This document shows, in pieces, positions 1 through 6,246 of a stretch of DNA of 6,246 nucleotides. The stretch is taken from assembly GCA_030608985.1 (NCBI GenBank), contig JAUWDC010000077.1:1-6246 (forward strand), written 5' to 3'. Position numbers and translations under genes: made by a program. The notes beneath the pieces were generated by a model. The model made no database searches and was not told where the DNA came from. It saw only the letters and a program-made list of their open reading frames with translations. The DNA comes from Desulfobia sp. (GTDB lineage: Bacteria; Desulfobacterota; Desulfobulbia; Desulfobulbales; SURF-16). Within the stretch, counting starts at the first letter, position 1, and each line of letters starts with the position of its first letter.

Positions 1-14
1 TTACAACTGACAAT

Positions 15-55
15 AAAAAACAGGCTGATCACTTCTGTGATCAGCCTGCTTTTTT
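15..55 (-). terminator. Intrinsic terminator of the tig-clpP-clpX-lon operon (bidirectional shape)
   Basis: A perfect 12-bp inverted repeat (21-32 CAGGCTGATCAC and 37-48 GTGATCAGCCTG) closes a 4-nt loop. On the minus strand the stem is followed directly by six T (20-15), the classic form of a Rho-independent terminator. It lies about 100 bases past the lon stop and is the only strong terminator seen in the window. On the plus strand the stem is also followed by a C and six T (50-55), so it could stop transcription arriving from the other side too. Confidence 0.93.
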
Positions 56-85
56 ATATTCTATCTGTGAGAAAATCGTAAGAGT

Positions 86-114
86 TTTATTTGGGGTTAT
101 AGCCCCTTGGTCAA
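86..114 (-). promoter_or_regulatory. Promoter-like sequence in the lon 3' region
   Basis: On the minus strand, TTGACC (114-109) is followed after 17 bases by AATAAA (91-86), which fits a weak sigma70 promoter. The same stretch can be read as heat-shock-like: CTTGACC, then 12 bases, then CCCCAA, which resembles but does not match the sigma32 consensus. The spacer contains a GGGG/CCCC inverted repeat (106-103 and 96-93). A start near position 79 would give an RNA of about 60 nt ending at the 15-55 terminator. It could equally be chance in AT-rich DNA. Confidence 0.25.
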
Positions 115-154
115 GTATATTACAAGAAATCGAATAAACGAAGATACAGGTGTG

Positions 155-2578
155 TTAGTGATGCTGTGTTACTGCCGTATTTTCACCACGATTTTCAACA
201 AGAGGCACATCCAGGTGGAGGCAATCATCGCCTCCCTCTTTAAACAACTCATACCCTTTTTTTAAAGCGAGTGCCCTCAGCAAAACTTGATCCATATGGT
301 CAACCAGTTCAATTTCCAGGCTTTTTACTATTTTAGCCGGAATTTCCTTCAAATTGCGCTCATTTTCCTCAGGGATCAGAACATGTTTGATATTTCCACG
401 ACGGGCCGCAAGAAGCTTTTCTGTTAAGCCTCCAATAGGCAGTACCCTGCCACGCAAGGTGATTTCTCCTGTCATCGCAATATCTTTTCGTACTGGTATT
501 TGCAACAGAGCTGAAACCATGGAACATGCCATTGTAATTCCTGCAGATGGTCCGTCTTTTGGGATGGCGCCTTCAGGAACATGGACATGGATGTCAATTC
601 TTTGATAAAAATCTGAGGCAAGACCCAATCTGGTTGCTCGTGTCCTCACGTAACTCAATGCTGCTCGGGCAGATTCCTGCATAACATCACCGAGTTTACC
701 TGTAATTGTTAATTTGCCGTTACCGGGCATGAGAACAGTCTCTATTTGCAGAAGTTCACCACCAACTTCAGTCCAGGCCAGACCGGTTGTAAGACCAATT
801 TCGTCTTTTTCTTCTACCTTGCCAAATCGGTATTTAGGAATACCCAGATAAGAACTCACTGATCGCTCTGACAGCCTATAATTTTTCGTTGTATTCTTTT
901 TAAGCCTGTCGCGAGCAATTTTACGGCAAATACTGGCGATATTACGTTCAAGATTACGAACTCCAGCCTCTTTGGTGTAACGCCTTACAATCTCAAGAAT
1001 AGCTTTGGGATTAAATGAAATATCCTTGTCTTCAAAACCATTTTCCATGAGTTGTTTGGGGACAAGAAATCCTTTTGCAATGTGAAGTTTATCCTCTTCG
1101 GTATAGCCATTGAGTTTAATTACTTCCATTCGGTCTCGCAGTGGCGGCGGAATAGCAGGTAAATTGTTTGCTGTTGTAATGAAAAAGACATCAGAGAGAT
1201 CGTAATCAAGGTCAAGGTAATGATCATTAAACGAATTATTTTGTTCAGGATCAAGAACTTCGAGGAGTGCAGATGAAGGATCTCCCCTGAAATCCATACT
1301 CATCTTGTCAATCTCGTCCAGACAAAACACCGGGTTATTGACCTTCACTTTTTGAAGACACTGAATAATCTTTCCAGGCATGGCACCTATATATGTACGC
1401 CTGTGACCACGAATTTCAGCCTCATCACGTACACCGCCAAGCGATAATCGAACAAATTCTCGATTCATTGCCCGGGCAACAGATTTAGATAAAGATGTTT
1501 TCCCAACCCCTGGCGGCCCCACAAGGCATAATATAGGTCCTTTGATTTTTTTAACCTGAGCCTGAACAGCTAGATATTCAAGGATACGTTCCTTAGGTTC
1601 CAGAAGGCCGAAATGATCTTCATCAAGTATCTGCTCTGCCTTGTTGATCTCAATTTTACTTCGTGTCTTTGCCTGCCAGGGAAGACTGAGAATGGTATCT
1701 ATATAATTACGAACAACAGTTGCTTCCGCTGACATCGGAGGCATCAATTTGAGTTTTTTAAACTCTTTTTGAGCCTGTGCCTTTGCAGCCTTAGGCATTT
1801 TTTTCTTTTTAATAAGCTCTTCTAATTCATTAAGTTCCGTACTGGCGTCATCCTTGTTCCCAATTTCCTTCTGGATAACCCGCACCTGTTCGGTCAAGTA
1901 ATAGTCCTTCTGGTTTTTTTCCATCTTGGTTTTTACTTGTTTCCGAATTTGCTCCTCCAGGGTTGCTATTTCACTTTCCTTATGGATGATAGTTAACACC
2001 AGTTCCAATCGTTTCAGTAACGGGAGCGTACTCAAAATATTTTGTTTCTCTACACTGGAAATAGGCAGGTGTGCAGCGAGAAAATCAACAAATTTTGACG
2101 GCTTGGTAATCTTTCTAAGAGATTTTATGATTTCATTTGGTACTTTTTTGTTATGCTTGGCATAGACTTTAAAAGTATCAACGATTTCCCTCATAAAAGC
2201 CTGTGCCATACTGTCAATCTCATTGGAATCCTGATGTTCTTCAACAAGGACAGTAAAAAATTTCTGATCGTCAACAACCTCTACAAACTTCCCCCGCATC
2301 TTGCCTTCAACAAGAGCTTTTATTGTGCCATCGGGAAGACGGAGTAATTGAAGCACTGAGGCGATGGTTCCTATATCATGAATGTTGTCAATGCTTGGGT
2401 CATCATCAGAAGAATCTTTCTGAGTCACCAGAAAGATATTTTTCCTACTGGCCATAGCATCTTCCAATGCTTTAATAGACTTGTTTCGTCCGACGACCAG
2501 AGGCGCAACCATATGAGGGAAAAGGACGATGTCACGAAGGGGCATCATCGGGTAAATATTTGTTATTATTTTAGGCAT
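155..2578 (-). CDS. lon: Lon ATP-dependent serine protease, full length
   Basis: Cytoplasmic AAA+ protease that unfolds and degrades damaged proteins and short-lived regulators. The 807-residue protein has the normal LonA order: N-terminal substrate domain (about 10-200) beginning at the [13 protein letters not shown] block, a charged coiled-coil stretch (about 200-270), the AAA+ module with Walker A GPPGVGKT (354-361) and Walker B around D421-E422, and the C-terminal protease domain. The catalytic Ser-Lys dyad is visible as S678 in KDGPSAG and K721 in [10 protein letters not shown], with the 43-residue spacing of E. coli Lon. The tail is about 23 residues longer than E. coli Lon and ends in a weakly conserved-looking polar stretch. 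The ATG at 2578 is chosen because no other ATG, GTG or TTG lies in frame before the upstream stop, and the next methionines (11-12) cut into the conserved N-terminal block. No Shine-Dalgarno precedes it, which is odd for this operon. Last gene before the terminator. Confidence 0.98.
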   Translation of the reverse strand: MPKIITNIYPMMPLRDIVLFPHMVAPLVVGRNKSIKALEDAMASRKNIFLVTQKDSSDDDPSIDNIHDIGTIASVLQLLRLPDGTIKALVEGKMRGKFVEVVDDQKFFTVLVEEHQDSNEIDSMAQAFMREIVDTFKVYAKHNKKVPNEIIKSLRKITKPSKFVDFLAAHLPISSVEKQNILSTLPLLKRLELVLTIIHKESEIATLEEQIRKQVKTKMEKNQKDYYLTEQVRVIQKEIGNKDDASTELNELEELIKKKKMPKAAKAQAQKEFKKLKLMPPMSAEATVVRNYIDTILSLPWQAKTRSKIEINKAEQILDEDHFGLLEPKERILEYLAVQAQVKKIKGPILCLVGPPGVGKTSLSKSVARAMNREFVRLSLGGVRDEAEIRGHRRTYIGAMPGKIIQCLQKVKVNNPVFCLDEIDKMSMDFRGDPSSALLEVLDPEQNNSFNDHYLDLDYDLSDVFFITTANNLPAIPPPLRDRMEVIKLNGYTEEDKLHIAKGFLVPKQLMENGFEDKDISFNPKAILEIVRRYTKEAGVRNLERNIASICRKIARDRLKKNTTKNYRLSERSVSSYLGIPKYRFGKVEEKDEIGLTTGLAWTEVGGELLQIETVLMPGNGKLTITGKLGDVMQESARAALSYVRTRATRLGLASDFYQRIDIHVHVPEGAIPKDGPSAGITMACSMVSALLQIPVRKDIAMTGEITLRGRVLPIGGLTEKLLAARRGNIKHVLIPEENERNLKEIPAKIVKSLEIELVDHMDQVLLRALALKKGYELFKEGGDDCLHLDVPLVENRGENTAVTQHH

Positions 2579-2639
2579 AGGAAATAGCGTTAACTGTGTA
2601 TGGTATATTGTTGATAATATGCAATTTATTGTGCTTCAT
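2571..2639 (-). CDS. Possible 22-codon bridging ORF between clpX and lon
   Basis: An ATG at 2639-2637 overlaps the clpX stop as TAATG. It opens a frame that runs through the entire 60-base gap and stops with TAA at 2573-2571, just after the lon ATG (2578-2576) and in a different frame. The predicted 22-residue peptide is rich in Asn and Ile, with no recognisable motif. It has no good ribosome site of its own, so translation would depend on ribosomes finishing clpX. Because lon lacks a visible Shine-Dalgarno, such a frame could deliver ribosomes to the lon start. A frame of this length can arise by chance, so the coding call is tentative. Confidence 0.3.
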   Translation of the reverse strand: MKHNKLHIINNIPYTVNAISYA

Positions 2640-2646
2640 TAAGCAC
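2631..2646 (-). other. Small hairpin spanning the clpX stop codon
   Basis: GTGCTT (2646-2641) and AAGCAC (2636-2631) form a perfect 6-bp stem with a 4-nt loop on the minus strand. The clpX TAA and the overlapping ATG lie in the stem and loop. There is no T-run after it in the direction of transcription, so it is not a terminator for this operon. It could influence RNA processing or coupling at the clpX-lon junction. Confidence 0.3.
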
Positions 2647-3892
2647 TTTTCTTCGATTCGTTATCATACAGAACAACAGGATATTCACCATTGAGTATAA
2701 CCTGTTCACTGATAACACATTCCTTAACGTTGGGTTCCGAGGGAAGTTCATACATGACATCAAGCATTGCCTTTTCTATCACGGAACGCAGGCCCCTGGC
2801 GCCTGATTTTCTTTTCATTGCTTCTTCGGCTATGGCGGAAACTGCTCCTTCAGTAAATCTAAGTCGTATGCCGTCAAATTCAAATAATTTTTTATACTGC
2901 TTTGTTAATGCATTTTTGGGCTCACGCAGAATCTTAATCAGATCTTCTTTCTCCAGCTCTTCCATGGTAGCGATAACAGGGAGTCGCCCGACAAGTTCAG
3001 GAATCAGGCCGAACTGCAGGAGGTCTTCAGGCTGAATTTCGGCAAGAATCTCTCCCATTTTCTTGTTGGTTTTGCCGATAACCTGAGCGCCAAAACCCAT
3101 GGATTTTGTTCCGCTACGTTTCTGTACAACCTGGTCAAGACCAACAAAGGCACCGCCACAGATGAACAGAATGTTAGAGGTGTCAATTCTGACGTATTCC
3201 TGTTGAGGGTGCTTTCTGCCACCCTTAGGAGGAACACTGGCAATAGTCCCTTCTATGATTTTGAGCAGCGCTTGCTGGACACCTTCACCGGACACATCGC
3301 GAGTAATTGATGCCGAATCGGATTTACGTGCTATTTTGTCAATTTCATCAATATAGACAATTCCTCTACTTGCTCGATCAAGATCATGATCGGCGGCCTG
3401 TAGAAGACTCACTAGAATATTTTCGACATCTTCCCCTACGTACCCTGCTTCAGTAAGAGTTGTCGCATCAGCAATGGCAAATGGAACGTTGAGAACTCTT
3501 GCAAGTGTCTGCGCTAGAAGTGTTTTCCCGCTACCGGTTGGACCAATGAGAATAATGTTACTCTTTTGAAGTTCTACATCGCTCTCCTGGTTACTGTAGT
3601 GGGTTTCAACCCGCTTATAATGATTATGTACGGCAACAGACAAAATCCTTTTTGCAAGTTCTTGTCCGACAACATATTCATCCAGGCTCTTCTTTATTTC
3701 CATGGGCTTCAGAACTATGCCATCATGATCATTAGCAAGGACCTGCAGCCTGTCTTCAGAAACAATTTCATTACAGAGATCGATACATTCGTCACAGATA
3801 TATACACTGGGCCCGGCTATCAGCTTTTTCACTTCGTCCTGGCTTTTTCCACAGAACGAACATATCACGTCTATATCACTTTTCTCGGACAT
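2639..3892 (-). CDS. clpX: ClpX, ATP-dependent unfoldase of the ClpXP protease
   Basis: AAA+ ring that recognises, unfolds and threads proteins into ClpP. All hallmarks are present in 417 residues. The N-terminal C4 zinc-binding domain has C11, C14, C33 and C36. Then come Walker A GPTGSGKT (117-124), the pore loop GYVG (150-153) that grips substrate, Walker B with D182-E183, the RKH loop (226-228), the arginine finger R303 in PELVGR, and sensor-2 R366 in SGARGLR. The ClpP-docking loop reads MGF (265-267), where the classic form is IGF. The start is clear: an ATG 2 bases after the clpP stop, preceded by a strong AAGGAGGAG. Length matches the family. Its place directly after clpP fits co-production of the two ClpXP subunits. 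Confidence 0.99.
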   Translation of the reverse strand: MSEKSDIDVICSFCGKSQDEVKKLIAGPSVYICDECIDLCNEIVSEDRLQVLANDHDGIVLKPMEIKKSLDEYVVGQELAKRILSVAVHNHYKRVETHYSNQESDVELQKSNIILIGPTGSGKTLLAQTLARVLNVPFAIADATTLTEAGYVGEDVENILVSLLQAADHDLDRASRGIVYIDEIDKIARKSDSASITRDVSGEGVQQALLKIIEGTIASVPPKGGRKHPQQEYVRIDTSNILFICGGAFVGLDQVVQKRSGTKSMGFGAQVIGKTNKKMGEILAEIQPEDLLQFGLIPELVGRLPVIATMEELEKEDLIKILREPKNALTKQYKKLFEFDGIRLRFTEGAVSAIAEEAMKRKSGARGLRSVIEKAMLDVMYELPSEPNVKECVISEQVILNGEYPVVLYDNESKKSA

Positions 3893-3894
3893 GA

Positions 3895-4497
3895 TCAGTC
3901 CTCCTCCTTGACATCTTCTCTTTTGACAAGAACCTTATCTATAATGCCATAATCCTTGGCCTCTTCTGAACTCATAAAATAATCTCGCTCTGTATCCTTT
4001 CTTATTTTCTTGATGGATTGACCTGTGTGATCTGCAAGAATTTTGTTAAGATTTTCACGCATACGGAGAATCTCTTTAGCGTGAATGTCTATATCCGTGG
4101 CCTGGCCCTGATAGCCACCCATTGGCTGATGAATAAGTATCCTTGAATTGGGAAGGGAATACCGTTTTCCTTTTGTCCCAGCCGACAGGAGAAAAGCGCC
4201 CATGCTGGCAGCCTGTCCCATGCAGAGTGTTGCAATATCACACTTGATATATTTCATTGTATCATAAATTGCCAGTCCAGCGGTAACAACTCCTCCAGGA
4301 GAGTTAATATAAAAAGTGATGTCGCTGTCAGGATCTTCTGCTTCCAGGAAAAGGAGCTGGGCAATAATAACGTTGGCGATATCATCAGTAACACCGGTAC
4401 CCAGGAAAATAATTCTTTCTTTCAGAAGTCTTGAGTAGATATCATAAGCCCGTTCACCCCGTGGACTTTGTTCAACAACAACCGGTATCAAGTTCAT
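3895..4497 (-). CDS. clpP: ClpP, proteolytic subunit of the Clp protease
   Basis: Serine peptidase that forms the two-ring, 14-subunit chamber fed by ClpX (or ClpA-type partners). The 200-residue protein carries the Ser-His-Asp triad: S98 in GQAASMGA, H123 in HQPMGG and D172 in RDYFMS. The N-terminal block around [19 protein letters not shown] is the usual axial-pore and first-helix region. There is essentially no propeptide ahead of it, unlike E. coli ClpP. The ATG overlaps the tig stop as ATGA and has AGGAG (4509-4505) about 7 bases upstream inside tig, so the start is well supported. It lies two bases from clpX, consistent with a single transcript. Confidence 0.99.
   Translation of the reverse strand: MNLIPVVVEQSPRGERAYDIYSRLLKERIIFLGTGVTDDIANVIIAQLLFLEAEDPDSDITFYINSPGGVVTAGLAIYDTMKYIKCDIATLCMGQAASMGAFLLSAGTKGKRYSLPNSRILIHQPMGGYQGQATDIDIHAKEILRMRENLNKILADHTGQSIKKIRKDTERDYFMSSEEAKDYGIIDKVLVKREDVKEED
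3901..3909 (-). promoter_or_regulatory. clpX ribosome binding site inside the end of clpP
   Basis: AAGGAGGAG on the minus strand (3909-3901) lies 8 bases before the clpX ATG. The same bases encode the Lys-Glu-Glu near the ClpP C-terminus, so the acidic ClpP tail and the clpX ribosome site share sequence. This arrangement favours translational coupling of clpP and clpX. Confidence 0.85.
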
Positions 4498-5822
4498 GCA
4501 TTTTCTCCTGTTGAGTCTGCAGTATCCGAACCAGCCTCAACTGGTACTTCTATAATCTCTGTCTTATCTCTTAAAAATCCCAGAACTTTTTCGTTTAACA
4601 GTTCATTCATAAAAGGGAGAAGATCGTCCCGGTTGCCAAAATATTTTCGAACTTCTTCAACCGGCATACCGTATTGGGTGGCTATTCTTTCAAATCCAGT
4701 TTTGATATCATCATCTCCCAGCTTAATTTCTTCTACTTCAGCTATTTTCTTGATGATAAAATCACCTTTCACCCTTTTTGCAGAAGCCTCTTTGTAGTCT
4801 TCAATCAATTTATCATAACTGATGCCGGCTGACTCAAGAGTTAAGTCCTGTTGTTTCAGCCTTTCTTCAAGCTGTTTTATCTGCTCATTGACTTCATAAG
4901 CAACGAGCTTGTCCGGCACTTCAAAATCATGCTTTTCAAGAATCTGCATCATGAGTTTATCAGTAAAGTCACCTTTTCTACTCTCTTCTTTTTCCTTGGT
5001 TATTTTTTCAGTAATATTTTTTTTCAAGGCATCTATGGAGTCAAATTCTCCAACATCCTTGGCAAACTCATCATCTAACTCAGCAAGAACTCTTTCTTTT
5101 ATATCTTTGACTGAAATTTTGAACTCTACATCTTTTCCAGCAAGAACAGGATTAGGCACACTCGACGGGAAGGAAACGACTTTACTGGTTTCTTCGCCTT
5201 TTGTGAGGCCAATACAGGCTTCCTCAAATTCTTTGCCGTTTACTCCAGAGCCAATATCAACAGAGTAATCCTGACCCTGGATTTCTTTCATGGGTTCATT
5301 ATTATGGAAACCCTGGAAGTCAATAACGACGACGTCATTGAGCTGAACGCCCCTGTCGTTGACACTTTTCAATGGAGCCATTTCCTTGCGTAATGACTCT
5401 AACGCCGCATCTGTTTCCTCATCAGTAACAGTTATCTCAGGAAGTTCAACTTTTACACCTTTGTACTCCCCAAGCTCAAACTCTGGTTTTACTGCAACTT
5501 CTGCAACATATTCAAAAGTCCCATTTTCAATATAAGTATGGCTTTTAATGTCGGGATGAACAACAACATTCAGTCCAGCCTTTTCAATGGCATCGAAATA
5601 AGTGTCCTGAACGAGTTTTTCTCCAATTTCTGCCTTAACCTGCTCGCCATGACTTTTTTCTAGTACCTTTAACGGTACTTTTCCCTTGCGAAATCCTTTT
5701 ATGGAAACATCAGATTTAAGCTTACGGTATGCACTGTCGAGTCTTTTCGAAACTGTATCTGCCGGAACTACTACTGTTACTTTTTTAGTAAGCGCTCCTG
5801 CATCTTCAACACTAACTTCCAT
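4494..5822 (-). CDS. tig: Trigger factor, ribosome-associated chaperone and prolyl isomerase
   Basis: Binds ribosomal protein L23 at the exit tunnel and shields nascent chains. The 442-residue protein fits the family. The N-terminal ribosome-binding domain (about 1-115) contains the signature GFRKGKVP (43-50). An FKBP-like peptidyl-prolyl isomerase domain follows (about 155-245, with VVVIDFQGF and the IGLTKGEE region). A long helical C-terminal chaperone domain (about 250-420) rich in Lys and Glu comes next, then a short acidic, Ser/Thr-rich tail. The ATG has AAGGAAGG 7 bases upstream, but that site sits in a hairpin. It is the first protein gene of the operon, 86 bases after tRNA-Leu. Only a -10-like TATACA near 5860 is seen in that gap, with no -35 at the right distance, so much of its transcription may come from the tRNA promoter. 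Its last four bases overlap clpP. Confidence 0.98.
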   Translation of the reverse strand: MEVSVEDAGALTKKVTVVVPADTVSKRLDSAYRKLKSDVSIKGFRKGKVPLKVLEKSHGEQVKAEIGEKLVQDTYFDAIEKAGLNVVVHPDIKSHTYIENGTFEYVAEVAVKPEFELGEYKGVKVELPEITVTDEETDAALESLRKEMAPLKSVNDRGVQLNDVVVIDFQGFHNNEPMKEIQGQDYSVDIGSGVNGKEFEEACIGLTKGEETSKVVSFPSSVPNPVLAGKDVEFKISVKDIKERVLAELDDEFAKDVGEFDSIDALKKNITEKITKEKEESRKGDFTDKLMMQILEKHDFEVPDKLVAYEVNEQIKQLEERLKQQDLTLESAGISYDKLIEDYKEASAKRVKGDFIIKKIAEVEEIKLGDDDIKTGFERIATQYGMPVEEVRKYFGNRDDLLPFMNELLNEKVLGFLRDKTEIIEVPVEAGSDTADSTGENA

Positions 5823-5829
5823 TGTTTTA

Positions 5830-5849
5830 CCTTCCTTCTGTAAGGAAAA
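5830..5849 (-). promoter_or_regulatory. Leader hairpin sequestering the tig Shine-Dalgarno
   Basis: On the minus strand TTCCTT (5847-5842), a 4-nt loop, and AAGGAA (5837-5832) form a perfect 6-bp stem, extendable by two U-G pairs. The whole 3' arm, AAGGAAGG (5837-5830), is the tig Shine-Dalgarno, 7 bases from the ATG. The pairing is seen directly. A regulatory effect, for example temperature-sensitive opening, is inference: the stem is short and could simply melt. Confidence 0.4.
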
Positions 5850-5908
5850 AGGAAATGTATACTCTTTATTCCTTTGACCTTGTTGTTAAATAGTATTCCG
5901 GATTAAAG

Positions 5909-5994
5909 TGGTGCGAGAGGGGGGAGTTGAACCCCCACACACTATGTGCGCTGGATCCTAAATCCAGTGCGTCTACCAGTTCCGCCACTCTCGC
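5909..5994 (-). tRNA. tRNA-Leu, anticodon UAG
   Basis: A complete 86-nt type II tRNA with an encoded CCA (5911-5909). The 7-bp acceptor stem is perfect (GCGAGAG at 5994-5988 with CTCTCGC at 5919-5913). The anticodon stem CTGGA/TCCAG closes the 7-nt loop TTTAGGA, giving anticodon UAG (5960-5958), which reads CUA and other CUN leucine codons. There is a long variable arm (GCAC/GTGT) typical of leucine tRNAs, and a T arm of five G-C pairs around TTCAACT. It is preceded by its own promoter and followed 86 bases later by tig, with no terminator visible between. Confidence 0.98.
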
Positions 5995-6005
5995 ATTAAC
6001 ACATA

Positions 6006-6034
6006 AAAATAATCAACTTTATCCACAGAGTCAA
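6006..6034 (-). promoter_or_regulatory. Sigma70-type promoter of tRNA-Leu (and possibly the operon)
   Basis: TTGACT (6034-6029) and TATTTT (6011-6006) are separated by exactly 17 bases on the minus strand. The expected start falls a few bases before the mature tRNA 5' end at 5994. A small inverted repeat, ACAGAG and CTCTGT separated by 5 bases (6025-6041), overlaps the -35. As no terminator follows the tRNA, the same promoter may read on into tig-clpP-clpX-lon. Confidence 0.65.
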
Positions 6035-6053
6035 CCTCTGTTCAAATGTAATT

Positions 6054-6217
6054 GTTCACCAGAGGCTATAAACCCCGGTAAAACTCGAAGCTGTAGGAGT
6101 TTACCAGCGCCTTAGATTCGTTCGTTTGGGACTTCGAGCTATAGTTCCTCTATGTGAGAAGGCCAGGTAAGCGAGGAACGAGACTCCGAAACGGGCGAAG
6201 ATGAGGTGCTGGTGAAC
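6054..6217 (+). ncRNA. Candidate structured RNA segment, family unknown
   Basis: No protein frame is convincing here, but the stretch holds many complementary arms. GTTCACCAG (6054-6062) pairs perfectly with CTGGTGAAC (6209-6217), enclosing 146 nt. Inside are GGTAAAACTC (6077-6086) with GAGTTTACC (6097-6105, one bulge); AGG-CTATA (6063-6070) with TATAG-TT-CCT (6140-6149); CTCGAAG (6084-6090) with CTTCGAG (6132-6138); GTTCCTC (6144-6150) with GAGGAAC (6173-6179); and a CCG-AAA-CGG mini-hairpin (6186-6194). Purine-rich joining segments and a G-U pair in one alternative helix favour the plus strand. It could be the 5' part of a group II intron, a retron-type RNA, a leader or riboswitch of a gene beyond the window, or another RNA. 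I do not recognise the family, and the element may continue past the right edge. Confidence 0.35.
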
Positions 6218-6246
6218 TCTTACGAAAAAATAAAACGATATCAGCT

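Noticed and set aside
93..106. GGGG/CCCC hairpin after lon as a first terminator.
   Set aside because: Only four base pairs and no T-run after it on the minus strand; the strong terminator at 15-55 is sufficient.
2631..2653. Plus-strand stem GTGCTT/AAGCAC followed by TTTTCTT looks like a terminator.
   Set aside because: Short 6-bp, A-T-rich stem, and no plus-strand gene leads into it; the T-rich stretch is simply the reverse of Lys/Ser codons at the end of clpX.
2691..3035. 114-codon open frame on the plus strand.
   Set aside because: Lies entirely antisense to clpX, with no family resemblance; a codon-pattern shadow. The other plus-strand frames within lon, clpX, clpP and tig, and the out-of-frame minus-strand one at 3004-3243, were dropped for the same reason.
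5911..5919. GTGCG on the plus strand resembles the 5' end of a group II intron.
   Set aside because: These bases are the complement of the tRNA-Leu 3' acceptor arm, which fully explains them.
5927..6115. 62-codon plus-strand frame.
   Set aside because: It runs antisense through the tRNA-Leu gene and the tRNA promoter, so it is not a plausible coding region.
6215..6225. AACTCTTACGA here also occurs on the minus strand near 74-88, suggesting a flanking inverted repeat.
   Set aside because: An 11-base match is expected several times by chance in a window of this size and the flanks do not extend it.

Overview
The window carries a compact, leftward (minus-strand) protein quality-control cluster: tRNA-Leu(UAG), tig (trigger factor), clpP, clpX and lon, closed by a strong intrinsic terminator at the left edge. 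Moderate-to-low GC, a ClpP without a long propeptide, and the order tig-clpP-clpX-lon with a tRNA-Leu just upstream suggest a Gram-negative bacterium. The protein sequences look most like those of sulfate-reducing Desulfobacterota (Desulfobulbales-like). That placement is from memory of the families, not from a search.

Layout from right to left, in the direction of transcription. Positions 6054-6246 hold no gene I can recognise, but the region is dense in complementary segments and looks like part of a structured RNA, more likely on the plus strand. Positions 6006-6034 hold a good sigma70-type promoter for tRNA-Leu (5909-5994). No terminator is visible between the tRNA and tig, so the tRNA promoter may feed the whole operon. 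tig (4494-5822) overlaps clpP (3895-4497) by ATGA. clpP is separated from clpX (2639-3892) by two bases, and the clpX Shine-Dalgarno lies inside the last clpP codons. A 60-base gap then leads to lon (155-2578). That gap is spanned by a 22-codon reading frame whose start overlaps the clpX stop and whose stop lies just past the lon start. Between lon and the terminator (15-55) there is a promoter-like sequence that could make a short terminator-ended RNA.

The genes form a logical unit. Trigger factor meets nascent chains at the ribosome. ClpX unfolds and feeds substrates into ClpP, and Lon degrades misfolded and regulatory proteins independently. All four proteins are full length with intact catalytic residues. 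The core genes are ordinary; the less expected signals lie in the untranslated and junction sequences: the tig leader hairpin, the clpX-lon bridge, the lon 3' region and the right-edge structured segment.
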